Of a stretch of DNA of 16,857 nucleotides, positions 1 to 6,945 are shown one piece after another (the stretch's first letter is position 1; each line of letters starts with the position of its first letter). The position numbers and the translations under genes are program-made. Origin of the DNA: an uncultured Chitinophagales bacterium (GTDB taxonomy: Bacteria > Bacteroidota > Bacteroidia > Chitinophagales > Chitinophagaceae). The notes beneath the pieces are model-generated. The model was not told the DNA's origin, did not search any database, and saw only the letters and a program-made list of their open reading frames with translations. Location of the stretch: positions 1-16,857 of the forward strand of contig CAMPIQ010000075.1 in NCBI GenBank assembly GCA_946886475.1. The letters are read 5' to 3'.

Positions 1-139
1 GTGGGAAAGAAATACCCATCCACTGGTCGGCCTTATATCCGGCAAAAACGGCAATGCCAAGAGATACAAAAATTTGTGTCCCCAGACCAGCATACCGTAA
101 AAGATCTTTATTGTTACTTCGCCTCTGCTGTTTGTACAT
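1..139 (-). CDS. AtpZ/AtpI-family membrane protein, partial (3' end outside window)
   Basis: Only the first 46 codons are present; the gene runs off the left edge of the window. The minus-strand reading starts at the ATG at 139-137 and begins MYKQQRRSNNKDLLRYAG, then LGTQIFVSLGIAVFAGYKAD and QWMGISFP. A basic, hydrophilic start followed by 'RYAGLGTQ', a hydrophobic helix and 'G.K.D.W' is what I know from the small AtpZ/AtpI proteins encoded just ahead of the F-type ATP synthase genes in Bacteroidota. In that family the protein has two membrane helices and is thought to help assemble the c-ring or handle Mg2+. The start lies inside the 3' end of the bactofilin gene (26-base overlap, different frame), so translation is probably coupled to it. 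Expected next on this strand, outside the window: the second helix and possibly the atp genes. The family call is fairly sure; the exact start is less so. Confidence 0.75.
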   Translation of the reverse strand, partial: MYKQQRRSNNKDLLRYAGLGTQIFVSLGIAVFAGYKADQWMGISFP

Positions 140-533
140 CCGCATTATTCATTAGAACCACGCTGCCTGCCTGGGCTCCCATCTGGCATTTCCCATTGAA
201 TACGGCACTTGGGTCTATCTGCAATTTGGCGGCAAAAATGTTGCCTTCAATATTACCCTGCTCTTTCAGTTGCAGTAACTCCTTAACGTGGATATTTCCC
301 TTTACTTTTCCAACAACATCTGCATTGGCGCCCTCAATGTTACCTTCCACATAACCCCCGGGACCTACAATGATCTTTGATGAACTCTTCACGTTGCCAT
401 GAATGGTACCGTCGATCCTCAGATCGTTTTCGCTTTTAACATCGCCTTTGAAAATGGTACCCGGAGAAATGAGGGTTGCACTGTTTGATGAGCTTCTCTC
501 TGAAGCAGACTGGTTTTTTTCTTTGTTGAACAT
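114..533 (-). CDS. bactofilin (polymer-forming cytoskeletal protein)
   Basis: A 139-residue protein starting MFNKEKNQSASERSSS. After a short disordered, Ser-rich tail (about residues 1-20) comes a bactofilin domain (about 20-125) made of short beta-helix turns: 'LISPGTIFKGDV', 'DLRIDGTIHGNV', 'SKIIVGPGGYVEGNI', 'ADVVGKVKGNIHV', 'LQLKEQGNIEGNI', 'LQIDPSAVFNG'. Bactofilins form nucleotide-independent filaments, usually at the membrane, and act as scaffolds for cell-wall enzymes or polar complexes. The frame stays open upstream to a GTG at 581 that overlaps the preceding gene's stop. The ATG at 533 is preferred because bactofilins of this phylum typically begin 'MFN..K'. The gene follows the membrane coiled-coil gene on the same strand, about 40 bases after its stop, and the AtpZ-like gene starts within its last codons, so the three probably form one operon. 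No membrane segment is visible. Confidence 0.93.
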   Translation of the reverse strand: MFNKEKNQSASERSSSNSATLISPGTIFKGDVKSENDLRIDGTIHGNVKSSSKIIVGPGGYVEGNIEGANADVVGKVKGNIHVKELLQLKEQGNIEGNIFAAKLQIDPSAVFNGKCQMGAQAGSVVLMNNADVQTAEAK

Positions 534-573
534 AGGAGTGGTTTTTATAATTATTGGTTGATCACAATATTGG

Positions 574-969
574 TCAGTCACTTGATTCTTCAGCCCTGGG
601 CACCTGCAATTGCACCGTATCCAGCTTCACATCGGTATCACCTGCAATCATTTTTTGTATGCCCTTGCTGTATTGCTCGTGGTAATATAGTTGTTTTTCC
701 AAAGAATCCGTAACGTATTTTAATTCCCGGTACTCTCGGTCCATATGCGCATTGCCATAACCCGGAATGTAATATTTAAGCGGCGTAAACACAATCAGGG
801 CCACAGTAAGCCCAACCAGTAGTACAAATATCGTACTCAGCATTACATATACACTCATGCGGGAAAGGCGGAAAGTCACCACTTCTTCATAAGTATCATC
901 ATTCATTACAACCAGCCGGTAACGGTTCCGCAACCGTTGCAAGGTGTCACCGGCATCCAGTTTTGCCAT
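574..969 (-). CDS. single-pass membrane coiled-coil protein resembling the N-terminus of bacteroidotal M23 peptidases, without the peptidase domain
   Basis: A 131-residue protein. Residues 12-36 ('RLRNRYRLVVMNDDTYEEVV', then 'TFRLS') form a basic cytoplasmic segment. Residues 40-62 are one clear membrane helix, followed by 'FTPLKYYIPGYG'. Residues about 77-108 are charged and heptad-like (probable coiled coil), and the acidic end is 'RAEESSD'. From memory, the pattern 'YRLV.MND.T.EE...FRLSR' + helix + 'TPL..YIPGY' + 'TDSLE' opens many Bacteroidota M23-family cell-wall endopeptidases, which are often next to bactofilin genes. Here the protein stops before any LytM (HxxxD / HxH) domain, and no such domain follows before the bactofilin gene. 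It is therefore probably an anchor linking bactofilin filaments to a periplasmic partner encoded elsewhere. It is the first gene of the minus-strand operon; a promoter-like element lies at 985-992. It could equally be annotated as a hypothetical protein. Confidence 0.75.
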   Translation of the reverse strand: MAKLDAGDTLQRLRNRYRLVVMNDDTYEEVVTFRLSRMSVYVMLSTIFVLLVGLTVALIVFTPLKYYIPGYGNAHMDREYRELKYVTDSLEKQLYYHEQYSKGIQKMIAGDTDVKLDTVQLQVPRAEESSD

Positions 970-984
970 AGTTCGGTTTTGCGA

Positions 985-992
985 TAAAGGTA
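985..992 (-). promoter_or_regulatory. candidate -7 element for the minus-strand bactofilin operon
   Basis: Read on the minus strand this is TACCTTTA, matching the Bacteroidota -7 consensus TAnnTTTG at 7 of 8 positions. It lies 15 bases before the ATG at 969, which would give a leader of roughly ten bases. No convincing TTTG is found 19-20 bases upstream, so support is limited. A small inverted repeat (CGGAnnnnnnTCCG) lies just upstream, around 998-1013. Confidence 0.35.
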
Positions 993-1063
993 ATAAAACG
1001 GAATTCAGTCCGTTAAATTGCCATTTTCTTATAAAAAAAACGGCTTCCTTCTATACTAAAATC

Positions 1064-1094
1064 TTTGAATTTCAGTTTATAAGACCTTAGTTTG
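1064..1094 (+). promoter_or_regulatory. candidate promoter of the porW-like gene
   Basis: TTTG at 1064-1067, a 19-base spacer, then TTAGTTTG at 1087-1094. This fits the Bacteroidota pattern TTTG-N19-TAnnTTTG with a single mismatch (T for A). The start codon is only ten bases downstream, so a transcript from here would have a very short or nearly absent 5' leader. Confidence 0.45.
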
Positions 1095-1104
1095 CGACTG
1101 AAAA

Positions 1105-4100
1105 ATGAGAGAACGCTGTTACATTGTGCTTAGCCTTGGCTTGATCCTGGTCAATTCCCTGTTCCTGTCCGCCTACGCGCAACTTGGTTTCGACCTTAAA
1201 ATAGACAAGCCGGAACCATATGAGGAGCGGGTACTACGAGCAGAAAAACCCCAGGACAAACCCCTCCGTGCACAGGGACGGTTCTTTCAGAATTTAACCA
1301 CACATTACAATTATTTCTTTAATGCCAATACCAAGATCAATGAAGTGATCGATGCAGCAAAGCGCTCCTTCAAAGATGATTACACCACCCTTCTTCCTTT
1401 TTACAATTATTCGCTTGATGCAACGGCTGCCAGCAGTACGGAACTGGATTCTGTAGTATATAAAGCACAAACAGGCATCGTGATGCATGACCTGCGAAAC
1501 GACTGGATCGACAATATGTACCTGCTCTGGGGTGCAGCCTGGTTCCTCGAGAAAAAATTTGATTCGGCCTCTCTCATGTTCCAGTTCATTAATTATGCTT
1601 TTGCAGAAAAAGAAAAGGATGGCTATTACCGGTATATCGGCAGCAGGATGGATGGTAGCAATGCACTCACCATATCAACGAAGGAAAAATCTAAAAATGT
1701 TGTGACACCCCCCAGCAGGAATAACGCATTCATATGGCAGGCACGCACCATGATTGAAATGGGAAATATGGCAGAAGCCGGAAGTTTGATCGTAACCTTA
1801 AAAAATGACCCGCATTTTCCTGAAAGATTGCACCAGGACCTTGAAGAAGTACAGGCCTACTGGTTCTATAAACAAAATATGTGGGATAGTTCCGCATATC
1901 ATCTGCTGAAGGCCCTGGACCAGGCAAAGAACAAACAGGAAAAAGCCAGGTGGGAATACCTGGCTGCACAAATGCTTGAACGTGCGGGCAGCAGTGAAGA
2001 GGCGCAAAAATGGTATACAAGATCCATCGCACACACTACAGATCCTGTAATGGATGTGTATGCAAGACTGAATCTTGTGCGCATCCGCAAGGACACAACT
2101 AAAAATTATATAGATAAGAATATTGCTGAACTTATTAAAATGGCCAGACGTGATAAGTATGTCGACTATCGCGATGTGATCTATTACATGGCTGCACAAA
2201 TGGAATTGGAACGAAAAAATTTTGGAGCTGCACAGAAACTTTTGCTCAAAAGTGTGAAGTACAACAATAATAACCTGGCCAGCGGAAAAAAGACCTACCT
2301 GATGATTGCCGACATGAGCTTTGATCAGAAAAGATATCTGGAGGCTGCTGCTTTCTACGACAGTATTCAAACCAGAGACCTTGAAGAAGGAGAAATGCAA
2401 AGAGTGGAACAAAGAAAAAATATGCTTACCAGGATCGTGGCGCTCTCCTCTACCATTACCCGCCAGGATAGTTTACAAAGAATTGCCGGTATGCCTGAGG
2501 AAGAAAGAACGGAATACATTGAAGACCTTGTAAAGCAATTAAGAAAGCAACAGGGCCTTGAAGAAATCACACCCACCTCAGGTGGTTCCACTGCAAAAAC
2601 AAATGCGCCAACCGACCTTTTCACAACCCAACAAAAAGGTGAATGGTATTTTTATAATGCAACCCTGAAAAAGCAGGGTAATTCAAATTTTAAACAAACC
2701 TGGGGCAACAGGCCCAATGTAGATAACTGGCGTCGCTTCAGCGATGTAAGCCAGCAATTGAATTCAAACCAGCTGAGCCCCATAAAAGGTGCCAATAAAA
2801 CAGTTGAAACCAACGACCAGCTTGACAATTCTCCAAGCTATGCATCGTTATTAAAAAATCTTCCCTTAACAGCACCGCAACTATCTGCTTCAAATGATTC
2901 CATACGTAATGCACTTATCAGCCTTGGTAAGATCTACCTCAATGAAGTGGAAGACGTGGCTGCAGCCATTGAAACTTTTGAGCAGTTAAGGACCCGCTTC
3001 CCTGATAAGGATTATGTGAATGAAGAAGTGTTGTTTAATCTTTATTATGCTTATAAAAAATCAGGAAATGAAGTTAAAGCAGAGGAGATCAAAAGATCCC
3101 TGCTTGAACATTATGCTGATTCCAGATTTGCATCCATACTACTTACCGGTAAAGATCCTTCATCCGTAAATAATAAAGAGGAAGCCACCAACGCTTATGA
3201 AAGCATTTATGACCTTTTTCTTGCAGGCCGTTTTACAGATGCCATAGTTGCAAAGAAGAAAGCAGACAGTATATACAAAACTAATTATTGGGAACCCCAG
3301 TTGCTTTACATAGAATCGGTGTATCATATCAGGCAGAGAAATGACAGCCTCGCCAAAGACCTGTTGCAAACCCTCATCAGCCAGAATGATAATGTTCCAC
3401 TTGCTGCAAAGGCACAAACCATGATTGATGTGCTGAACAGGAGAAACGAGATTGAAGCAGAATTAACTGCTTTGCAAATCGTTCGTCCGCAGGAAGAAGT
3501 AATAAAATTACCCGGACAGGTAAAATCAGATCCGGTAAATATCCAGCGCGATAGCCTCATCACTATACCAAAGACACAGGTTAAGGACAGCTCTGTTGCC
3601 CTGCCAAAAAAAGATATTGCAATAAATCATCTGCCTAAACCAGCTATCGATACCAGTCTTACCCGTGTTCCTGTTAACCAGACAAAGAAAGATACTGTTG
3701 TTGCGATTAAGGATCCTGTAAGCCAGCCCAGGCTCCATCCCTCAGGATACATGATAGATTCCACCACCAGGCATTTTGCCATGATCATACTTGACCGTGT
3801 GGATCCATTGTTTGTAAATGAAGTAAACAATGCCTTCCAGCGTTATGGCCGTGACAGGTATTATAGCCAGCCATTTGAATACACGCTGAAAGACCTCGAT
3901 GCGGATAAAAAGATCCTCCTTATAGGATATTTCAATTCAGCAAAAGAAGCCGGTGAGTTTATTCAGAGAGCCAAACCTTCTGCAGCCTCTGAGATCATGC
4001 CCTGGCTAAAGGCAGATAAATACTCATTTTCCATCATCACGGATTACAATCTTGATTTATTGCTTCAAAAGAAAGATCTTAACCAGTATGCCCAGTTTTT

Positions 4101-4128
4101 GGATCAGGTTTTGCGGATAGGAAAGTAG
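1105..4128 (+). CDS. porW: PorW/SprE-type TPR protein of the type IX secretion system
   Basis: A 1007-residue protein. Residues 1-26 are a signal peptide ending 'SAYA', with a signal peptidase I-like site and no lipobox cysteine. About 55-160 hold the family signature region: 'FFQNLTTHYNYFFNANTKIN' and 'WIDNMYLLWGAAWFLEKKFD'. TPR-like helical pairs follow (about 130-480, again about 600-780), with 'LISLGKIYLNEVEDVAAAIE' and 'FEQLRTRFPDK'. At about 513-540 the string 'EWYFYNATLKKQGNSNFK' followed by 'WGNRPNVDNWRR' matches what I recall as the most conserved block of PorW/SprE. About 793-880 is a Pro/Lys/Thr-rich linker, and the last 125 residues are a compact alpha/beta domain ('HFAMIILDRVDP', 'KILLIGYFNSAKEAGEFIQR'). 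In the family the protein is a periplasmic, outer-membrane-associated lipoprotein that links the PorKN ring to the Sov translocon and is needed for T9SS secretion and gliding. Divergent from the bactofilin operon; a promoter-like element lies directly upstream. Family call is confident; the missing lipobox is unusual. Confidence 0.85.
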   Translation: MRERCYIVLSLGLILVNSLFLSAYAQLGFDLKIDKPEPYEERVLRAEKPQDKPLRAQGRFFQNLTTHYNYFFNANTKINEVIDAAKRSFKDDYTTLLPFYNYSLDATAASSTELDSVVYKAQTGIVMHDLRNDWIDNMYLLWGAAWFLEKKFDSASLMFQFINYAFAEKEKDGYYRYIGSRMDGSNALTISTKEKSKNVVTPPSRNNAFIWQARTMIEMGNMAEAGSLIVTLKNDPHFPERLHQDLEEVQAYWFYKQNMWDSSAYHLLKALDQAKNKQEKARWEYLAAQMLERAGSSEEAQKWYTRSIAHTTDPVMDVYARLNLVRIRKDTTKNYIDKNIAELIKMARRDKYVDYRDVIYYMAAQMELERKNFGAAQKLLLKSVKYNNNNLASGKKTYLMIADMSFDQKRYLEAAAFYDSIQTRDLEEGEMQRVEQRKNMLTRIVALSSTITRQDSLQRIAGMPEEERTEYIEDLVKQLRKQQGLEEITPTSGGSTAKTNAPTDLFTTQQKGEWYFYNATLKKQGNSNFKQTWGNRPNVDNWRRFSDVSQQLNSNQLSPIKGANKTVETNDQLDNSPSYASLLKNLPLTAPQLSASNDSIRNALISLGKIYLNEVEDVAAAIETFEQLRTRFPDKDYVNEEVLFNLYYAYKKSGNEVKAEEIKRSLLEHYADSRFASILLTGKDPSSVNNKEEATNAYESIYDLFLAGRFTDAIVAKKKADSIYKTNYWEPQLLYIESVYHIRQRNDSLAKDLLQTLISQNDNVPLAAKAQTMIDVLNRRNEIEAELTALQIVRPQEEVIKLPGQVKSDPVNIQRDSLITIPKTQVKDSSVALPKKDIAINHLPKPAIDTSLTRVPVNQTKKDTVVAIKDPVSQPRLHPSGYMIDSTTRHFAMIILDRVDPLFVNEVNNAFQRYGRDRYYSQPFEYTLKDLDADKKILLIGYFNSAKEAGEFIQRAKPSAASEIMPWLKADKYSFSIITDYNLDLLLQKKDLNQYAQFLDQVLRIGK

Positions 4129-4316
4129 CCTTTATTAAAGGTGTGATGCAGGTTGATGGTTAGTATGCTAAAAAGCTTCTCTGGTTTAGGAGATACTGAA
4201 CCAAAGATTTTTAACAATTCTATGCTGGCCCGCTGGTTCATTTCAGCCCTGTGAGTAAGCCTGACATGCCGAACTTTAACAGAACAATTTTTAACCTTCT
4301 ATTGCACCTGATTTTA
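4129..4316. other. intergenic region between porW and the PBP unit
   Basis: Not coding in any convincing frame. A short hairpin, CCTTT-att-AAAGG (4129-4141), starts right after the porW stop. A second weak stem, TGGTT (4182-4186) with AACCA (4199-4203), is followed by an AAGATTTTT run and is the best candidate for a porW terminator. The sequence TTTTTAAC occurs twice (about 4208 and 4288). Nothing else recognisable. Confidence 0.4.
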
Positions 4317-4324
4317 TAGCTTTG
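4317..4324 (+). promoter_or_regulatory. -7 promoter element upstream of the leader ORF and PBP1A gene
   Basis: TAGCTTTG is a perfect match to the Bacteroidota -7 consensus TAnnTTTG. Transcription starting a few bases downstream would begin about 15 bases before the leader ORF ATG (4345) and about 70 bases before the PBP ATG. The upstream -33 position has ACCT rather than TTTG, so the match is half-site only. Confidence 0.5.
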
Positions 4325-4344
4325 AACGGGTTTTAAGAAAAGAG

Positions 4345-4404
4345 ATGAAACGCTTTAAGTTTGCTTTTCTTCTTACCATTTTGTCCTTAACGATATCACC
4401 ATGA
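4345..4404 (+). CDS. 19-codon leader-like ORF overlapping the PBP1A start
   Basis: ATG at 4345, stop TGA at 4402-4404; it encodes MKRFKFAFLLTILSLTISP. A purine-rich stretch AAGAAAAGAG sits just before the ATG. The stop overlaps the PBP ATG (4401) as ATGA, the classic arrangement for translational coupling. The peptide looks like a bare signal peptide: two basic residues and then a hydrophobic core. It may be a translated leader that delivers ribosomes to the PBP start, which has no Shine-Dalgarno of its own, or a leftover from a secreted-protein gene. Whether it is translated cannot be seen from sequence. Confidence 0.4.
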   Translation: MKRFKFAFLLTILSLTISP

Positions 4405-6833
4405 AAAAAAGCATTCGCATCTTCTGGATCATTTTACTAAGTGGATTTGGAACATTTGTTTTTCTTATTCTCCTGATCATGCTGGGCGTTTTTGGTAAAC
4501 TGCCTTCATTACAGGAACTGGAAAATCCAACCATCCTTCAATCTTCTGAAGTGTATGCAACTGATGGTACCCTCATGGGTAAATATTATAGTGAAAGAGG
4601 AAACAGGAGCATTGTGAATTACAGGGATATTTCCAAACATGTGATCGATGCACTGGTGGCAACTGAAGATGAAAGATTTTATGATCATTCAGGAATAGAT
4701 TTCAAAAGAACTTTAAGCGCTATCATTTTTATGGGAAGCCGCGGTGGCGGGTCAACTATTACACAACAGCTTGCATTGAATCTGTTCAATGGAGATCGGG
4801 CAAGTAATCCATTTATCCGGGGTGTTCAAAAGCTGAAAGAATATGTAATATCCATCCGGCTTGAAAGGAATTTTACTAAAGAAGAGATCATAGCCCTTTA
4901 CCTGAATGCAGTTCCTTTTGGTGATAATGTTTATGGAATAAGAAATGCTTCAAGAACCTTTTTCTCAAAAGAACCTGACCGCCTTTCCATTGAAGAAGCA
5001 GCAGTACTCGTTGGTATGTTAAAAGGCAATTCCATTTATAATCCCAGAACACATGCCAAACAATCCAAGGACAGGCGAAATGTGGTGTTGGGACAAATGG
5101 AAAAAAACGGATACATCACAAACGCTCAGTTCAACAAATTAAAAAATACACCAATTGTATTGAAGTACCGGAAGATGGATCAGAATGCAGGATATGCACC
5201 TTATTTCAGGGAAGAGGTATTAAAAGATGAAGTAAGGTCTATTCTCAAAAACCTTGAAAAATCAGATGGAGGTGAATATGATATTTATAAGGACGGGCTT
5301 AAGATCTATACTACCATCAATCCAAAAATGCAGCAGTATGCGGAGATAGCCATGGCCCAGCAGATGCCCATGTTGCAGCGTTCTCTCAATAAGCAGCGAA
5401 ACATAAAAACGGGAAGTGTCTGGAAATCGCACCAGAACGTATTGGATGCGGCAATGAAAAACAGCGACCGCTGGAAAAACCTGAAAGAAGAAGGACTTAG
5501 TGATGCACAGATCAAAAAAACTTTCTCTGTTAAGGTACCAATGAAGATTTTTGCCTGGAATGGCAACAGGGAAGCAGATACTGTGATGACACCTATGGAT
5601 TCTATCAAATACCACAGGCAAATGATACAGTCTGCTTTCATGGTTATGGATCCAACAACGGGCGAAGTGCGTGCATGGGTAGGCGGCATTGATTATAAAA
5701 CTTACAAGTTCGACCATGCGCAACTGGGCGTAAAAAGACAGGTAGGCTCTTCTATCAAACCTTTGTTGTATGCCAAAGCCATAAACGACAGGATATTTCA
5801 GCCAACTGATATGGTTCAGGATGTTCAGCAACAATTTGGAAAAGGACAGCTGGTTCCGGCTACCTCAAAAACCTGCAGGGGAAATACCATTTCAATGGCA
5901 TCGGCCCTTGCCTGGTCAAAGAACTGTGCCACAGCATATATCATGAAAGAAGTGGGAACGGAAAATTTTGTAAGATTTCTTGAACAGGATCTGAGCATTC
6001 CATCCGAGATACCCGAATATCCATCCATTTGTCTGGGTTCCTGCGACCTTTCCTTATATGAGATGATGTGGTCCTACACCATTTTCCCTGGCCGGGGTAT
6101 TTCAACCAGGCCTTCATTTATCAGCCGCATTGAGGACCGCAATGGAAATATCATCTACAGGCCCGACTTCAGTAAAAACCAGAAGGTGGCCATCAGCGAA
6201 GCCACTGCTTATAAAACCTATAAGATGATGGAAGGTGTGGTAACGGTTGGTACAGCAAAAAATCTAATGCAGAACCTCGGCGCTTCTGAAATGGGTGGAA
6301 AAACAGGCACCACCAATGATAATGCTGACGCCTGGTTTATGGGCTTTACACCACAATTACTTGCAGGCGTATGGATAGGAAGCGATGACCGTTTCATCAG
6401 TATTGAAAGTGCCCAGGGTTATGGTGGAGCAGCAGCCAGGCCTATCTGGGAAGCATTCTTTAAGAAAGTATACGCGGATAAATCTCTTGGCATTGATAAA
6501 AAAGCAACCTTCATCAAACCGGTTGATATGGAAGATGAGACTTACTCGGCTGATAACTTCTGGTACGATCAGGAAGGAATGGAGGAGAATATGGATGATG
6601 GTATGAATGCTGATGATTATGGCATTCTGGATACAACAACATATATACCGCCGGAGTCACAATTACCCGTAGACGAAAATGCACCTAAGAAGGACAATAA
6701 GCAAAATAAGAAAGATACTACCGCTTCACCCCGCATTGGTGAATCAAATAATAAAGAAGAAAAAAAGAAAAAAGGTATTCTTAACCGGATATTCAACAAA
6801 AAGGACAAGAATGATAATGGTAATGATTATTAG
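4401..6833 (+). CDS. class A penicillin-binding protein 1A (peptidoglycan glycosyltransferase/transpeptidase)
   Basis: An 810-residue bifunctional wall synthase. Residues 8-31 are a membrane anchor. The GT51 glycosyltransferase domain (about 55-240) has 'ATEDERFYDHSGID' with the catalytic Glu at 89, 'GGGSTITQQLALNLF' (about 115-129), and 'RNFTKEEIIALYLNAVPFGD' running into 'NVYGI'. The transpeptidase domain (about 405-690) has all three motifs: SxxK as S450-S-I-K453, SxN as S506-K-N508, and KTG at 634-636. The enzyme polymerises lipid II glycan strands and cross-links stem peptides in the periplasm. About residues 713-760 are acidic and 765-810 are Lys/Asn-rich, giving a low-complexity C-terminal tail beyond the core. 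The frame has no other start codon between an in-frame stop at 4356 and this ATG. Upstream are a TAGCTTTG promoter element and the ATGA-overlapping leader ORF. All catalytic residues are present, so it should be active. Confidence 0.95.
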   Translation: MKKSIRIFWIILLSGFGTFVFLILLIMLGVFGKLPSLQELENPTILQSSEVYATDGTLMGKYYSERGNRSIVNYRDISKHVIDALVATEDERFYDHSGIDFKRTLSAIIFMGSRGGGSTITQQLALNLFNGDRASNPFIRGVQKLKEYVISIRLERNFTKEEIIALYLNAVPFGDNVYGIRNASRTFFSKEPDRLSIEEAAVLVGMLKGNSIYNPRTHAKQSKDRRNVVLGQMEKNGYITNAQFNKLKNTPIVLKYRKMDQNAGYAPYFREEVLKDEVRSILKNLEKSDGGEYDIYKDGLKIYTTINPKMQQYAEIAMAQQMPMLQRSLNKQRNIKTGSVWKSHQNVLDAAMKNSDRWKNLKEEGLSDAQIKKTFSVKVPMKIFAWNGNREADTVMTPMDSIKYHRQMIQSAFMVMDPTTGEVRAWVGGIDYKTYKFDHAQLGVKRQVGSSIKPLLYAKAINDRIFQPTDMVQDVQQQFGKGQLVPATSKTCRGNTISMASALAWSKNCATAYIMKEVGTENFVRFLEQDLSIPSEIPEYPSICLGSCDLSLYEMMWSYTIFPGRGISTRPSFISRIEDRNGNIIYRPDFSKNQKVAISEATAYKTYKMMEGVVTVGTAKNLMQNLGASEMGGKTGTTNDNADAWFMGFTPQLLAGVWIGSDDRFISIESAQGYGGAAARPIWEAFFKKVYADKSLGIDKKATFIKPVDMEDETYSADNFWYDQEGMEENMDDGMNADDYGILDTTTYIPPESQLPVDENAPKKDNKQNKKDTTASPRIGESNNKEEKKKKGILNRIFNKKDKNDNGNDY

Positions 6834-6852
6834 TTATCATCCCTGATTCAAT

Positions 6853-6904
6853 AATTCAAAGTTCAAAACAGGCCCTTAATAAGAGAAGATTTGAACTTTG
6901 AATT
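6853..6904. terminator. perfect 15-bp inverted repeat; probable terminator of the PBP1A gene
   Basis: AATTCAAAGTTCAAA at 6853-6867 pairs perfectly with TTTGAACTTTGAATT at 6890-6904 across a 22-base loop. It starts 19 bases after the PBP stop and is followed by a T-rich run (TTATTCTTTT), fitting a factor-independent terminator on the plus strand. The stem is A/T-rich. The right arm also supplies the TTTG of a promoter-like element for the next gene. Confidence 0.6.
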
Positions 6905-6920
6905 TATTCTTTTACATTGT
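6890..6920 (+). promoter_or_regulatory. candidate promoter of the RDD gene, embedded in the inverted repeat
   Basis: TTTG at 6890-6893, 19 bases, then TACATTGT at 6913-6920 (6 of 8 to TAnnTTTG). A start near 6927 would leave about 19 bases of leader before the ATG at 6946. This supports that ATG over an upstream in-frame TTG at 6898, which would lie inside the promoter. Confidence 0.4.
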
Positions 6921-6945
6921 TTCCAGTATTAACAATACTTACTGC

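Noticed and set aside
1..354. Plus-strand open frame of 117 codons at the left edge
   Set aside because: It lies antisense to the bactofilin and AtpZ-like genes, whose minus-strand translations show clear family motifs; its own translation is Cys/Ser/Pro-rich noise.
1798..2412. 204-codon minus-strand open frame inside the porW-like gene
   Set aside because: Antisense shadow of a well-supported TPR gene; the translation has no motif and reflects codon bias on the other strand.
5262..5834. 190-codon minus-strand open frame inside the PBP1A gene
   Set aside because: Antisense to an intact penicillin-binding protein with all catalytic motifs; no start context or family features.
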